DNA from: Candidatus Marinamargulisbacteria bacterium SCGC AAA071-K20
GTDB lineage: Bacteria > Margulisbacteria > Marinamargulisbacteria > GCA-2716485 > AAA071-K20
Assembly: GCA_003265975.1 (NCBI GenBank)
Contig: QFBU01000002.1
Span: 11,447-75,446, forward strand
Length of the DNA: 64,000 bases
Direction of reading: 5' to 3'
In this document: one piece after another, positions 26,645-34,494 of the stretch
How the letters are laid out: each line of letters begins with the position of its first letter
Numbering within the stretch: the stretch's first letter is position 1
Notes under the pieces: generated by a model
Database searches by the model: none
What the model saw: the letters and a program-made list of their open reading frames with translations, nothing else
What the model was told of the DNA's origin: nothing
Made by a program: the position numbers and the translations under genes

Positions 26645-27934
26645 ATGTCTATTTATCCCAACTTATTTAAGCTTAATTCTAATAACAAGTATACAGTTGG
26701 TGACGTTTCAATTGAGTCATTAGTTTTGGAGTATGGAAGTCCCTTATATATTTTAGATCATCAAACAATTGCTTCAAACGTTGCTTCTTATCGTGATGCA
26801 TTAGCTGAACATTGTCCTAACAGCAGATTAATTTATGCCGGGAAAGCTAATTTAACAGTTGGGTTAGTGAATTTGCTTTCTGATATGGGAATGGGGCTTG
26901 ATGTTGTTTCTGGGGGAGAATTACATACGGCTCTTCAATCTAAAATTGATCCTAAAAATATTTATTTTCACGGTAATAATAAATCTGAACTTGAATTAGA
27001 AATGGCCATCAAGCATCAGATATACATTATTGTAGATAATATTACTGAATTAAATAGAATATTTAATATTTCTCAAAAAGAGAATAAACATGTCAATATT
27101 TTGGTTAGAGTTAAACCAGGGATAGAGGCTCATACTCATGAGTATATAAAGACAGGACAAGAGGATTCTAAGTTTGGTGTTGGTATTGAAGAGTTCTATT
27201 CAATGGTAGCTAAAATAGCCAGAGAAAAATTGGTGGATTTAGTGGGTATTCACAGTCACATTGGGTCACAAATATTCCAGACTACTCCCTTTTTAGATCT
27301 TGTTGATATTCATTGTTCAATAATTAAAAAAGTGAAAGATGATCATGGGATAGATTTAAAAATCAGCAATATTGGTGGCGGTATTGGAATTCGCTATACT
27401 GAGGATGATGCCCCTCCAGAAATCTCAAAATTTATAGAATCAGTTTCTAAGCAGCTTAAGATGAAGTCTGCAGAGCTGGGGATTGCTGAGCCTACGTTAT
27501 TATTAGAACCTGGCCGATCAATTATAGGGAATGCTGGCATGACAGTATATAAAATTGGAACAATTAAAAAAGTAACTGACGATAGAACATATCTTTTTGT
27601 AGATGGTGGGATGGCGGATAATCCTAGACCTATGATGTATCAGGCTTTACATACCTTTGGCTTGTCTTATAGATCGGATCGTCCAAAACAAAAATATGTA
27701 ATAGCTGGTAAATATTGTGAATCTGGAGATATTTTAGCTGAAGATGTAGAACTTAGTGAGCCTAAAGTAGATGATTTATTGATGGTTTTTGGTACAGGGG
27801 CTTATAACTATTCTATGGCTTCTAATTATAATCGATCCTGTAAGCCAGCGGTTGTCTTAGTAAAAGACGGGGCTACAAAATTGTTAGTTGAAAGAGAAAC
27901 TTTTGGTGATGTAATCGCGCGAGATATAGTGTAG
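26645..27934 (+). CDS. lysA: Diaminopimelate decarboxylase
   Basis: PLP enzyme making L-lysine from meso-diaminopimelate. 429 residues, fold-III type. The PLP lysine is in YAGKANLTVG; HSHIGSQIF, ISNIGGGIGI and LLEPGRSIIGNAG line the cofactor and substrate sites, and KYCESGDILAED supplies the second active-site part. Ends in TAG whose last base begins the GTG start of cdaA. Confidence 0.97.
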   Translation: MSIYPNLFKLNSNNKYTVGDVSIESLVLEYGSPLYILDHQTIASNVASYRDALAEHCPNSRLIYAGKANLTVGLVNLLSDMGMGLDVVSGGELHTALQSKIDPKNIYFHGNNKSELELEMAIKHQIYIIVDNITELNRIFNISQKENKHVNILVRVKPGIEAHTHEYIKTGQEDSKFGVGIEEFYSMVAKIAREKLVDLVGIHSHIGSQIFQTTPFLDLVDIHCSIIKKVKDDHGIDLKISNIGGGIGIRYTEDDAPPEISKFIESVSKQLKMKSAELGIAEPTLLLEPGRSIIGNAGMTVYKIGTIKKVTDDRTYLFVDGGMADNPRPMMYQALHTFGLSYRSDRPKQKYVIAGKYCESGDILAEDVELSEPKVDDLLMVFGTGAYNYSMASNYNRSCKPAVVLVKDGATKLLVERETFGDVIARDIV

Positions 27935-28725
27935 TGGAACTAACTTTTGGTATTGTAAAAATATTATACTTAAGACTTAGTTTGGTGGTTGATTTTGTCT
28001 GTGTATATTTTTTGGTCTATCGCATATTGTCGTGGTTAAAACAAAATCAAACTTATAATGTAATTAAGGGGTTTGTTTTAATTTTTCTTTTCTTTTTGTT
28101 TAGTTATTTACTCAAACTTACCACAATTTCTTGGGTACTGGATAAGTTTACTACTGTTTTTATTATTTTAATTATTATTGTCTTTCAGCCTGAATTACGC
28201 CGATTCTTAGAACGGCTAGGGAGTTCAGGTTTGTTTTTATCTTCTTTACAAGCGGAAACCCAGAATGTGGCTGTGGTTAAACATATTGTAAGGGCTGTCG
28301 AAAATTTATCTAAAGAACATATCGGCGCCATTATAGCTATTGAGCAAGCTACTAATTTAGATGAATATATTTCTACAGGGATTCTTATCAATGGAGAAAT
28401 GTCCTCAGACTTGCTTTCTACTTTATTTTGGAAGGGCGTTCCCACTCATGATGGCGCTGTTATTATTAGGAAGAGTAGAGTTGAGGCAGCTGGATGTTTT
28501 CTACCCTTAACTAAGCAAACGTTTTCAGATCGACGATTAGGTACGCGGCACCGGGCTTGTTTAGGACTTTCTGAAGTGAGTGACGCTATTATAATTGTTA
28601 TTTCAGAAGAAAATGGTGTGATTTCACTTGTGGAAAGAGGGTCTATTACTAGGTACCTTAATCGGGAAGCTTTAGAAACTAGATTATTTAATTTATATAA
28701 AGAAGAGAGCCCGAAAGCTAATTAA
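27934..28725 (+). CDS. cdaA: Diadenylate cyclase (c-di-AMP synthase, CdaA type)
   Basis: 263 residues. Three membrane segments in the first ~90 residues, then a DAC domain with DGAVIIRKSRVEAAG (DGA motif) and GTRHRACLGLSE (RHR motif) that bind and condense two ATP. Produces the second messenger c-di-AMP, which controls osmolyte uptake and wall homeostasis. Starts with GTG 27934 overlapping the lysA stop. CdaA is usually discussed in Firmicutes; the presence here alongside LPS genes is notable. No GlmM or CdaR gene is adjacent. Confidence 0.95.
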   Translation: MELTFGIVKILYLRLSLVVDFVCVYFLVYRILSWLKQNQTYNVIKGFVLIFLFFLFSYLLKLTTISWVLDKFTTVFIILIIIVFQPELRRFLERLGSSGLFLSSLQAETQNVAVVKHIVRAVENLSKEHIGAIIAIEQATNLDEYISTGILINGEMSSDLLSTLFWKGVPTHDGAVIIRKSRVEAAGCFLPLTKQTFSDRRLGTRHRACLGLSEVSDAIIIVISEENGVISLVERGSITRYLNREALETRLFNLYKEESPKAN

Positions 28726-28730
28726 GTAGT

Positions 28731-29531
28731 ATGAAAAAAAATATTTATCCCTCCTCAATGATTGATAAGAAACGTGCAAACGAAAAGTTTGTTATTTTAA
28801 CAGCCTATGATTGTTTAACCGCTCAATTGCTAGAAAAATCAGGTGTTGAGTATATTTTAGTTGGAGATTCTCTTGGTAATATGTTTGCAGGATACGATAA
28901 CACGCTACCGGTTACCGTAGAGCAGATGATTTATCACGGAAAAGCTGTATGTGCAGGAACTGAAGAGGCATTAGTGATTATGGATATGCCGTATATGAGT
29001 TATCAAGTGTCTAATGAAGATGCCATTTTAAATGCAGGTCGTCTTATTAAAGAAGCGGGCGGGAAAGCTGTAAAAATTGAAGTTAATCCGAATCAGATAG
29101 ACAGGGTAAAAGCGGTTGTTGATTCTGGAATTGAAGTGATAGGTCATATTGGACTTACTCCTCAAACCGTATATCAATTAGGTGGGTATGGATTACAAGG
29201 AAAAGATCAAGAAGTATCCGACAAGCTTTCTCAATTGGCTTTAGCCTTAGAAAAAGCGGGATGTTTTTCGGTGTTGTTTGAAAAAATTCCTTCAGCCTTA
29301 GCTGCTAAATTAACGTCGGAGTTAACTATTCCAACTCTTGGTATAGGCGCAGGCGTAGACTGTGATGGCCAAATATTGGTGACTCAAGATGTTCTTGGGG
29401 CAACAGAAGGAAAGCCTTTAAAGTTTGTAAAACAATATGCCTCAGTTTTTGATGCGTCTAAAAAAGCACTTGAATATTTTATTGAAGACGTTAAAACATC
29501 ACAATTTCCTGGAGAAGCGCACTCCTTTTAG
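28731..29531 (+). CDS. panB: 3-methyl-2-oxobutanoate hydroxymethyltransferase
   Basis: Makes ketopantoate from 2-oxoisovalerate and methylene-THF in CoA synthesis. 266 residues. Motifs: LTAYDCLTAQLLEKSGVEYI, VGDSLGNMFAGYDNTLPVT and GHIGLTPQTVYQLGGYG, the last two lining the metal and substrate site. Works with panD three genes upstream. panC is not in the window. Confidence 0.97.
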   Translation: MKKNIYPSSMIDKKRANEKFVILTAYDCLTAQLLEKSGVEYILVGDSLGNMFAGYDNTLPVTVEQMIYHGKAVCAGTEEALVIMDMPYMSYQVSNEDAILNAGRLIKEAGGKAVKIEVNPNQIDRVKAVVDSGIEVIGHIGLTPQTVYQLGGYGLQGKDQEVSDKLSQLALALEKAGCFSVLFEKIPSALAAKLTSELTIPTLGIGAGVDCDGQILVTQDVLGATEGKPLKFVKQYASVFDASKKALEYFIEDVKTSQFPGEAHSF

Positions 29532-29535
29532 CATT

Positions 29536-30894
29536 ATGGAACACATAAAGATTTACAACACATTAAGTAAACAAAAAGAAATTTTTTCGCCGATAAATGA
29601 AAATAGTGTGAGTTTTTATTTGTGTGGGGTGACTGTATATGATGATTGTCATATTGGCCATGCTCGTGCGTATGTGTCTTTTGATGTTGTTAGACGGTTT
29701 CTTGAGTATTCGAATTATGATGTGACTTTTGTCCAGAATTTTACTGATGTTGATGACAAAATAATTAAACGAGCGAATGAGCTCAAGATTTCTAGTGATG
29801 AGCTTACTCAAAAGTATATTCAACATTATTATAGAGATATGGACAAATTGGGTGTTAAAAGAGCTCATAAATATCCAAGGGCAACTAAATACATTGGGGA
29901 AATGATAAAGTTGATATCGACCCTTATTCAAAAAGAGATTGCCTATGAACTTCATGGGGATGTTTGTTTTTCTATTGATAAATTTCCAGACTATGGAAAA
30001 CTTTCAAAAAAAGTACTTGAGGATTTAGAGTCTGGGACTAGGGTTGAAGTGGATCAAGAAAAGAGAAACCCTCTTGATTTTGTCCTTTGGAAAAAAGCCA
30101 AACCTGAAGAACCTTCTTGGGATAGTCCTTGGGGAAAAGGTCGTCCGGGGTGGCATATAGAATGTTCGGCGATGGCTATTAAAGAGCTAGGGCCGTCAAT
30201 TGACATTCATGCTGGTGGGATTGATTTGATTTTTCCTCATCATGAAAATGAAATAGCTCAGTCGGAGTCTTGTACAGGAAAGCCATTTTCGAAGTATTGG
30301 ATGCATAATGGGTTTGTGAATATTAAAAATCAAAAAATGTCTAAATCTTTAGGTAATTTTATTACGCTTCAAGAAATACTCACGCAATATCCTGGAGAGG
30401 TTTTGAGGTTCTACCTAATAAAGTCACACTATCGTTCGATGTTGAATTTTTCTCCTGATGGGATTGATGAATCAAAGCAAGCATTACAACGTTTACATCA
30501 AACACTTAAAACTGTTACAAACCTTGATATTCCAAAAGATAAAGTTGAGGAGTTTGCACGACTAGAGACACGGTTTATTGAAGCTATGAAAGATGATTTT
30601 AATACCCCCGAAGCGATAGGTGTTCTTTTTGATTTAAATAAATTAATAAACAGTTCTAAGGCGGGCGTTGGATTGTTGAGAAAACTTGGAGGAATTTTAG
30701 GATTATTTTATGACGATGTGATTGATGATGATATTGAAATGACTGAAGAGCTTCAACTTTTATTAGAGAAACGAAATAAAGCTAAACAAGAAAAAGATTT
30801 TAAAACTTCTGATGAAGTTAGAGATTTTTTATTGACTGAATACCAACTAAAAATTGAAGACACTCGCGAAGGTGTTCGTCTTAGACGAGCATAG
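29536..30894 (+). CDS. cysS: Cysteinyl-tRNA synthetase
   Basis: Charges tRNA-Cys. 452 residues from ATG 29536 (MEHIKIYNTLSKQ); an open frame extends upstream into panB but the family N-terminus begins here, four bases after the panB stop. Zinc and ATP motifs: LCGVTVYDDCHIGHARAY (HIGH), GRPGWHIECSAMA and the KMSKS loop NQKMSKSLGNF. Converges with hom two bases away. Confidence 0.97.
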   Translation: MEHIKIYNTLSKQKEIFSPINENSVSFYLCGVTVYDDCHIGHARAYVSFDVVRRFLEYSNYDVTFVQNFTDVDDKIIKRANELKISSDELTQKYIQHYYRDMDKLGVKRAHKYPRATKYIGEMIKLISTLIQKEIAYELHGDVCFSIDKFPDYGKLSKKVLEDLESGTRVEVDQEKRNPLDFVLWKKAKPEEPSWDSPWGKGRPGWHIECSAMAIKELGPSIDIHAGGIDLIFPHHENEIAQSESCTGKPFSKYWMHNGFVNIKNQKMSKSLGNFITLQEILTQYPGEVLRFYLIKSHYRSMLNFSPDGIDESKQALQRLHQTLKTVTNLDIPKDKVEEFARLETRFIEAMKDDFNTPEAIGVLFDLNKLINSSKAGVGLLRKLGGILGLFYDDVIDDDIEMTEELQLLLEKRNKAKQEKDFKTSDEVRDFLLTEYQLKIEDTREGVRLRRA

Positions 30895-30896
30895 AT

Positions 30897-32186
30897 TTAG
30901 TTCTCTTCAAGCCTTACTCTAATAACGCTACTTACTTCTTTAACTTCCTTTGAGTCTTTTAAATAAGAAATTGCTGTATTCAAGTCTTTTTCTTTTGTCA
31001 TATGAGTGACAATGACTAAAGAGGCTAGATTATCTTTTGTTTCTTTTTGTAAGATCTTTAAAATACTAATATTGTTGGCACCTAAAGTTCCTGAAATCTT
31101 TTCGAGTACGTTTGAACTATCTTCTACTTCTAATCTAATAAAAAATTGTGAGCTTGTGTCTTCGACTGGAATTAGTTCAACTTTGTTAAGATTTGTCTCT
31201 AAATTACGTCTAGATGTTTTATTCGTCGAATCAAAAGCGATGTCTATAATATCTGAAATTACTGCAGATCCAGTTGGCGATCCACCGGCACCTTTGCCTG
31301 TTAACATCGATTCACCTACTGCATTTCCTGTAATATAGACCGCATTGAATTCATTTTTTATCCCGCTTAATAAATGACTCTTCGGAATCATGGTGGGGTG
31401 TACTTTGAAACTCATTTTTCCGTTATCAAATCGCTTTCCAATGGCTAATAATTTTATACAGTAATCTAACTCTTCTGCGTACTTGATATCTTTTAAGCTT
31501 ATATTTTCTATTCCTTCGTAGTAAAGATCTTCGAGTTGGATGTCTACTTTAAAGGCTACAGCGGCAAGTATTACAAGTTTGTGAGCGGCGTCTGTCCCTG
31601 CTACATCCATTGTAGGATCTGCTTCGGCGAGCCCTAGTTCTTGGGCTTTTTTAAGGACGTCTTTAAACTCTGCTTGGTTTTCTTCAATTTTGGTTAGAAT
31701 GTAGTTAGTCGTTCCGTTTAATATGCCATAGAGTGACTGAATTTTATTGGCAGAGTATCCTACTTTTAAAGATCTAATGATGGGAATTCCTCCCGCTACT
31801 GCGGCTTCAAAATAAATATCCACGTTGTTTTCTTTTGCTAATTTAAAGAATGTACTTTTATGTTTTGAAACGACTTCTTTATTAGCTGTTACAACAAATT
31901 TACCGTGTTCTAAAGATTTGCAAATATAGTCGTATGCGGGATCAATTCCACCTATAAGCTCTACAATGATACTAATTTCGTCGTCATTTATAAGGTCGTC
32001 AAAATTTGTTGTTAATTTAGTTCCTGGTTTAACTAAGGGGGTGTATTTTTCAATATTTCTAATTAGTACTGTTTTAATTCGAATTTTTTGACCAATTCTT
32101 TCTTCTAGAAGCGCTTGGTTTTCAGAGATGATGTCTTGAACACCTTTTCCTACATTTCCTAAGCCAATTAAACCTATATTTATCAT
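30897..32186 (-). CDS. hom: Homoserine dehydrogenase
   Basis: Reduces aspartate semialdehyde to homoserine for threonine and methionine. 429 residues from ATG 32186, which follows AAAGGAAC at seven bases and begins INIGLIGLGNVGKG, the NAD(P)-binding loop. VTANKEVVSKH, FEAAVAGGIPIIRSL and the homoserine signature GLAEADPTMDVAGTDAAHK follow. A C-terminal ACT domain (~345-429, FFIRLEVEDSSNVLEKI) indicates amino-acid feedback. Not fused to an aspartokinase. Confidence 0.97.
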   Translation of the reverse strand: MINIGLIGLGNVGKGVQDIISENQALLEERIGQKIRIKTVLIRNIEKYTPLVKPGTKLTTNFDDLINDDEISIIVELIGGIDPAYDYICKSLEHGKFVVTANKEVVSKHKSTFFKLAKENNVDIYFEAAVAGGIPIIRSLKVGYSANKIQSLYGILNGTTNYILTKIEENQAEFKDVLKKAQELGLAEADPTMDVAGTDAAHKLVILAAVAFKVDIQLEDLYYEGIENISLKDIKYAEELDYCIKLLAIGKRFDNGKMSFKVHPTMIPKSHLLSGIKNEFNAVYITGNAVGESMLTGKGAGGSPTGSAVISDIIDIAFDSTNKTSRRNLETNLNKVELIPVEDTSSQFFIRLEVEDSSNVLEKISGTLGANNISILKILQKETKDNLASLVIVTHMTKEKDLNTAISYLKDSKEVKEVSSVIRVRLEEN

Positions 32187-32280
32187 GTTTGTTCCTTTTA
32201 CATTGTAGTGTGGAACTTTTAATAGTTCCGGAGTAGTAAATTTTACCAAGTAAAGTACAATGGTTAAAGGTAAATAGAAA

Positions 32281-33732
32281 ATGAGTAAGAAAAAAAATAT
32301 TTGTTTATTATCGTTAAATAGAGAGCATAGTGCCGTTTATTTGATGGACAAAAAAGGTGATATTGTAGGGGAAGCCGTACAAACCTTAAGTCCTACAAAC
32401 GAGAATGGTTACATTGAGTATGACCCTTTGGAAATTGTGTATAGTGTTCGATCATGTTTTCATCAACTCTTTCAAAAATTTAAATTAACTAAAGACAATG
32501 TTGAGGCTATTAGTATTGTTAGCTCTAGTTACGCAGTTATGGGATGGAGCAAAAAAAGTAGTATGGCATTGTCGCCTGCTATTTCTACCAAATGTAAGCG
32601 AGCCTATTTATGTAAAACCTTATTAAGTTCAAAAGGGCAACGCCAAATAGTATATGAAAAAACGGGGCTCCACCCTCAAGACTCTTCTAGATTGTCTTTA
32701 ATGAATTGGTTAAGTCATCATAATACCGATATTAAAGAAGCTCAAAAAAATGGAGATTTAGCGCTAGCCCCAGTTGAGTCTTGGGTCTTATGGAATTTGA
32801 CCGGATTAAAAGAAATTGAAATTGATGACACCAACGCCTCTCAAACTATGTTTTATAATATTTATGATAGATGTTGGGATGATTATATCTGTAGAGACTT
32901 TGAAATTGATAGTTCAGTGTTACCCACTGTAAAACCAGCTGATAGTATATTTGGCTCTACAAACGGATTTCTTCCTGTTCCAGATGGCATTCCTATTTGC
33001 GGGATGCTTCATCGTATTCATAGTCGCTTACTTTCTTCGATGGATACTCAGTTTAGAACGGCTCATGTCTTTTTGAACTCCCAAAAATTTTCTTTGGTAG
33101 TTAATATTGGCCAAGACTTTACAACTGCTCACCCTGATTTGAAAACTCTTATTGTACCTACTAGCTCGCAAATTCGTTTTGCGCTTGACGCTGTTATAGA
33201 TTTTCCAAGGATACCTTCGCTTATGAGTTCAACAGAATTTGAAGATATTTCTCCTGAAATCTTTGAGAGACTTGCCCAATCAGAGTCTCTTTTATTGTTT
33301 CCATCTAAGACTAAGAATAATAAAGATGGCTCACCGATGGTTCATTTGTTTAATATGTCAGACGATATTTCTGAAGAGGTATTGTTTAGAGCTTATTATA
33401 AAAGCTTGGTGTTTCAGGTAAAATATTTTATTAATCATTTTGAACAACTTACAGGTATTTCTTTAAAAGAAATTACTATTTCTGGGCGACTTTCTAGAAA
33501 TGAGCTCCTTCGGCAATTTTTGTCAGATATACTTCAAACCCCTGTAAAACGACTTTACGAAAGTCATACTTATTTAAGAGGGGTATTCTTTTTAGTGGCA
33601 AAAAGGCTTGGGTTTTTACCTGAATCACAATTGAATAAAAAATCTGTTTTCAAGCAACATATTCCTAATATGGACCCGATAAGTAGTTATGCTCAATACA
33701 ACCAATGGTTGCAAGTATTTGATAAAATTTGA
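32281..33732 (+). CDS. FGGY/glycerol-kinase-fold protein with degenerate catalytic motifs
   Basis: 483 residues aligned by eye with FGGY sugar kinases: IEYDPLEIVYSVRSCF, ISIVSSSYAVMGWSKK, PVESWVLWNLTGL, WDDYICRDFEIDSSVLPTVK and GIPICGML are all recognisable. However, the N-terminal phosphate loop, normally DxGTTS, reads SLNREHS (11-17), and the GDQQ-type motif holding the catalytic Asp reads GMLH (241-244). It therefore probably cannot phosphorylate a sugar and may be a sensor or regulator. Lies 24 bases before tsaB, in the same direction; 94 bases separate it from divergent hom. Function unknown. Confidence 0.75.
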   Translation: MSKKKNICLLSLNREHSAVYLMDKKGDIVGEAVQTLSPTNENGYIEYDPLEIVYSVRSCFHQLFQKFKLTKDNVEAISIVSSSYAVMGWSKKSSMALSPAISTKCKRAYLCKTLLSSKGQRQIVYEKTGLHPQDSSRLSLMNWLSHHNTDIKEAQKNGDLALAPVESWVLWNLTGLKEIEIDDTNASQTMFYNIYDRCWDDYICRDFEIDSSVLPTVKPADSIFGSTNGFLPVPDGIPICGMLHRIHSRLLSSMDTQFRTAHVFLNSQKFSLVVNIGQDFTTAHPDLKTLIVPTSSQIRFALDAVIDFPRIPSLMSSTEFEDISPEIFERLAQSESLLLFPSKTKNNKDGSPMVHLFNMSDDISEEVLFRAYYKSLVFQVKYFINHFEQLTGISLKEITISGRLSRNELLRQFLSDILQTPVKRLYESHTYLRGVFFLVAKRLGFLPESQLNKKSVFKQHIPNMDPISSYAQYNQWLQVFDKI

Positions 33733-33755
33733 CTTAATCCCCTATAATAATAGGT

Positions 33756-34397
33756 ATGGAATTAGGAGTAAATTTAGCTGTTGAAGATTTTTCGATAGCC
33801 TTAACTGAAGAAGGCAGTCATGTGGCTAGCATGTCTTTAGCTAAGGCCTACTTATTTTCTGAAAACCTTATGCATTATATAGACTTACTTTGTACCAATG
33901 TTGGGAAATCTTATACAGATATAAAGGCTATTGGTGTTGTAAATGGTCCTGGGTCTTATACAGGCTTAAGGCTTTCGGTTGCGCAATGTAAAACGATAGC
34001 AAGTATTTTGAACTGTCCCCTTTATGGTATTGATACCTTTGACGTGATCTTGGATCAGGCCCCAAAATTAACTTCATTAATTGCCGTGATTATTCCTGCA
34101 CGTAAGCGAGAAGTAAATCTTAAATTAGCAAAAACTATTGATTGCCCAGAATGGTTAACAGATGAGTTTATGTCTGTGAAATATGACAAGTTAGAGCAGT
34201 TTTTTTTAGATTTTTCTGAGCCTATAACTGTTGTTGGGGCATTGGATGGGATTGACTCTATTTCAGGCAAACATACCTTGTTACCAGCGTCTGTTTCGGC
34301 CGAATTTGTTTCTAAGCGTGCTTATAGATATTTAGAGCAGGGTGAAAAAGGCAACTACTTAAAGGTTCTTCCTAAATACTCTCACCAGGCCGTTTAA
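33756..34397 (+). CDS. tsaB: tRNA threonylcarbamoyladenosine synthesis protein TsaB
   Basis: Scaffold partner of TsaD in making t6A37 in ANN-decoding tRNAs. 213 residues, ASKHA fold. VVNGPGSYTGLRLSVA is diagnostic. The N-terminal phosphate loop is poor, as usual for TsaB. tsaD and tsaE are not in the window. Confidence 0.92.
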   Translation: MELGVNLAVEDFSIALTEEGSHVASMSLAKAYLFSENLMHYIDLLCTNVGKSYTDIKAIGVVNGPGSYTGLRLSVAQCKTIASILNCPLYGIDTFDVILDQAPKLTSLIAVIIPARKREVNLKLAKTIDCPEWLTDEFMSVKYDKLEQFFLDFSEPITVVGALDGIDSISGKHTLLPASVSAEFVSKRAYRYLEQGEKGNYLKVLPKYSHQAV

Positions 34398-34445
34398 AGC
34401 GTGTCTCAAAAGTACCAATTTTGTAACATTGACAAGACGTTTTAA

Positions 34446-34473
34446 TTGACCAAACATGGGTACTTTATATAAA
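34446..34473 (+). promoter_or_regulatory. Possible promoter of the barrel-SppA gene
   Basis: TTGACC (34446-34451) with TATAAA (34468-34473) at 16 bases, 21 bases before the start codon. A second TTGACA lies upstream at 34430. AT-richness makes the -10 box uncertain. Confidence 0.4.
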
Positions 34474-34494
34474 TAATTATTTTTTGGGAGAGAT

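Noticed and set aside
29437..29535. Upstream extension of cysS into panB
   Set aside because: The frame is open but the added residues do not resemble the cysS family and overlap a well-conserved panB end; ATG 29536 gives the normal N-terminus.
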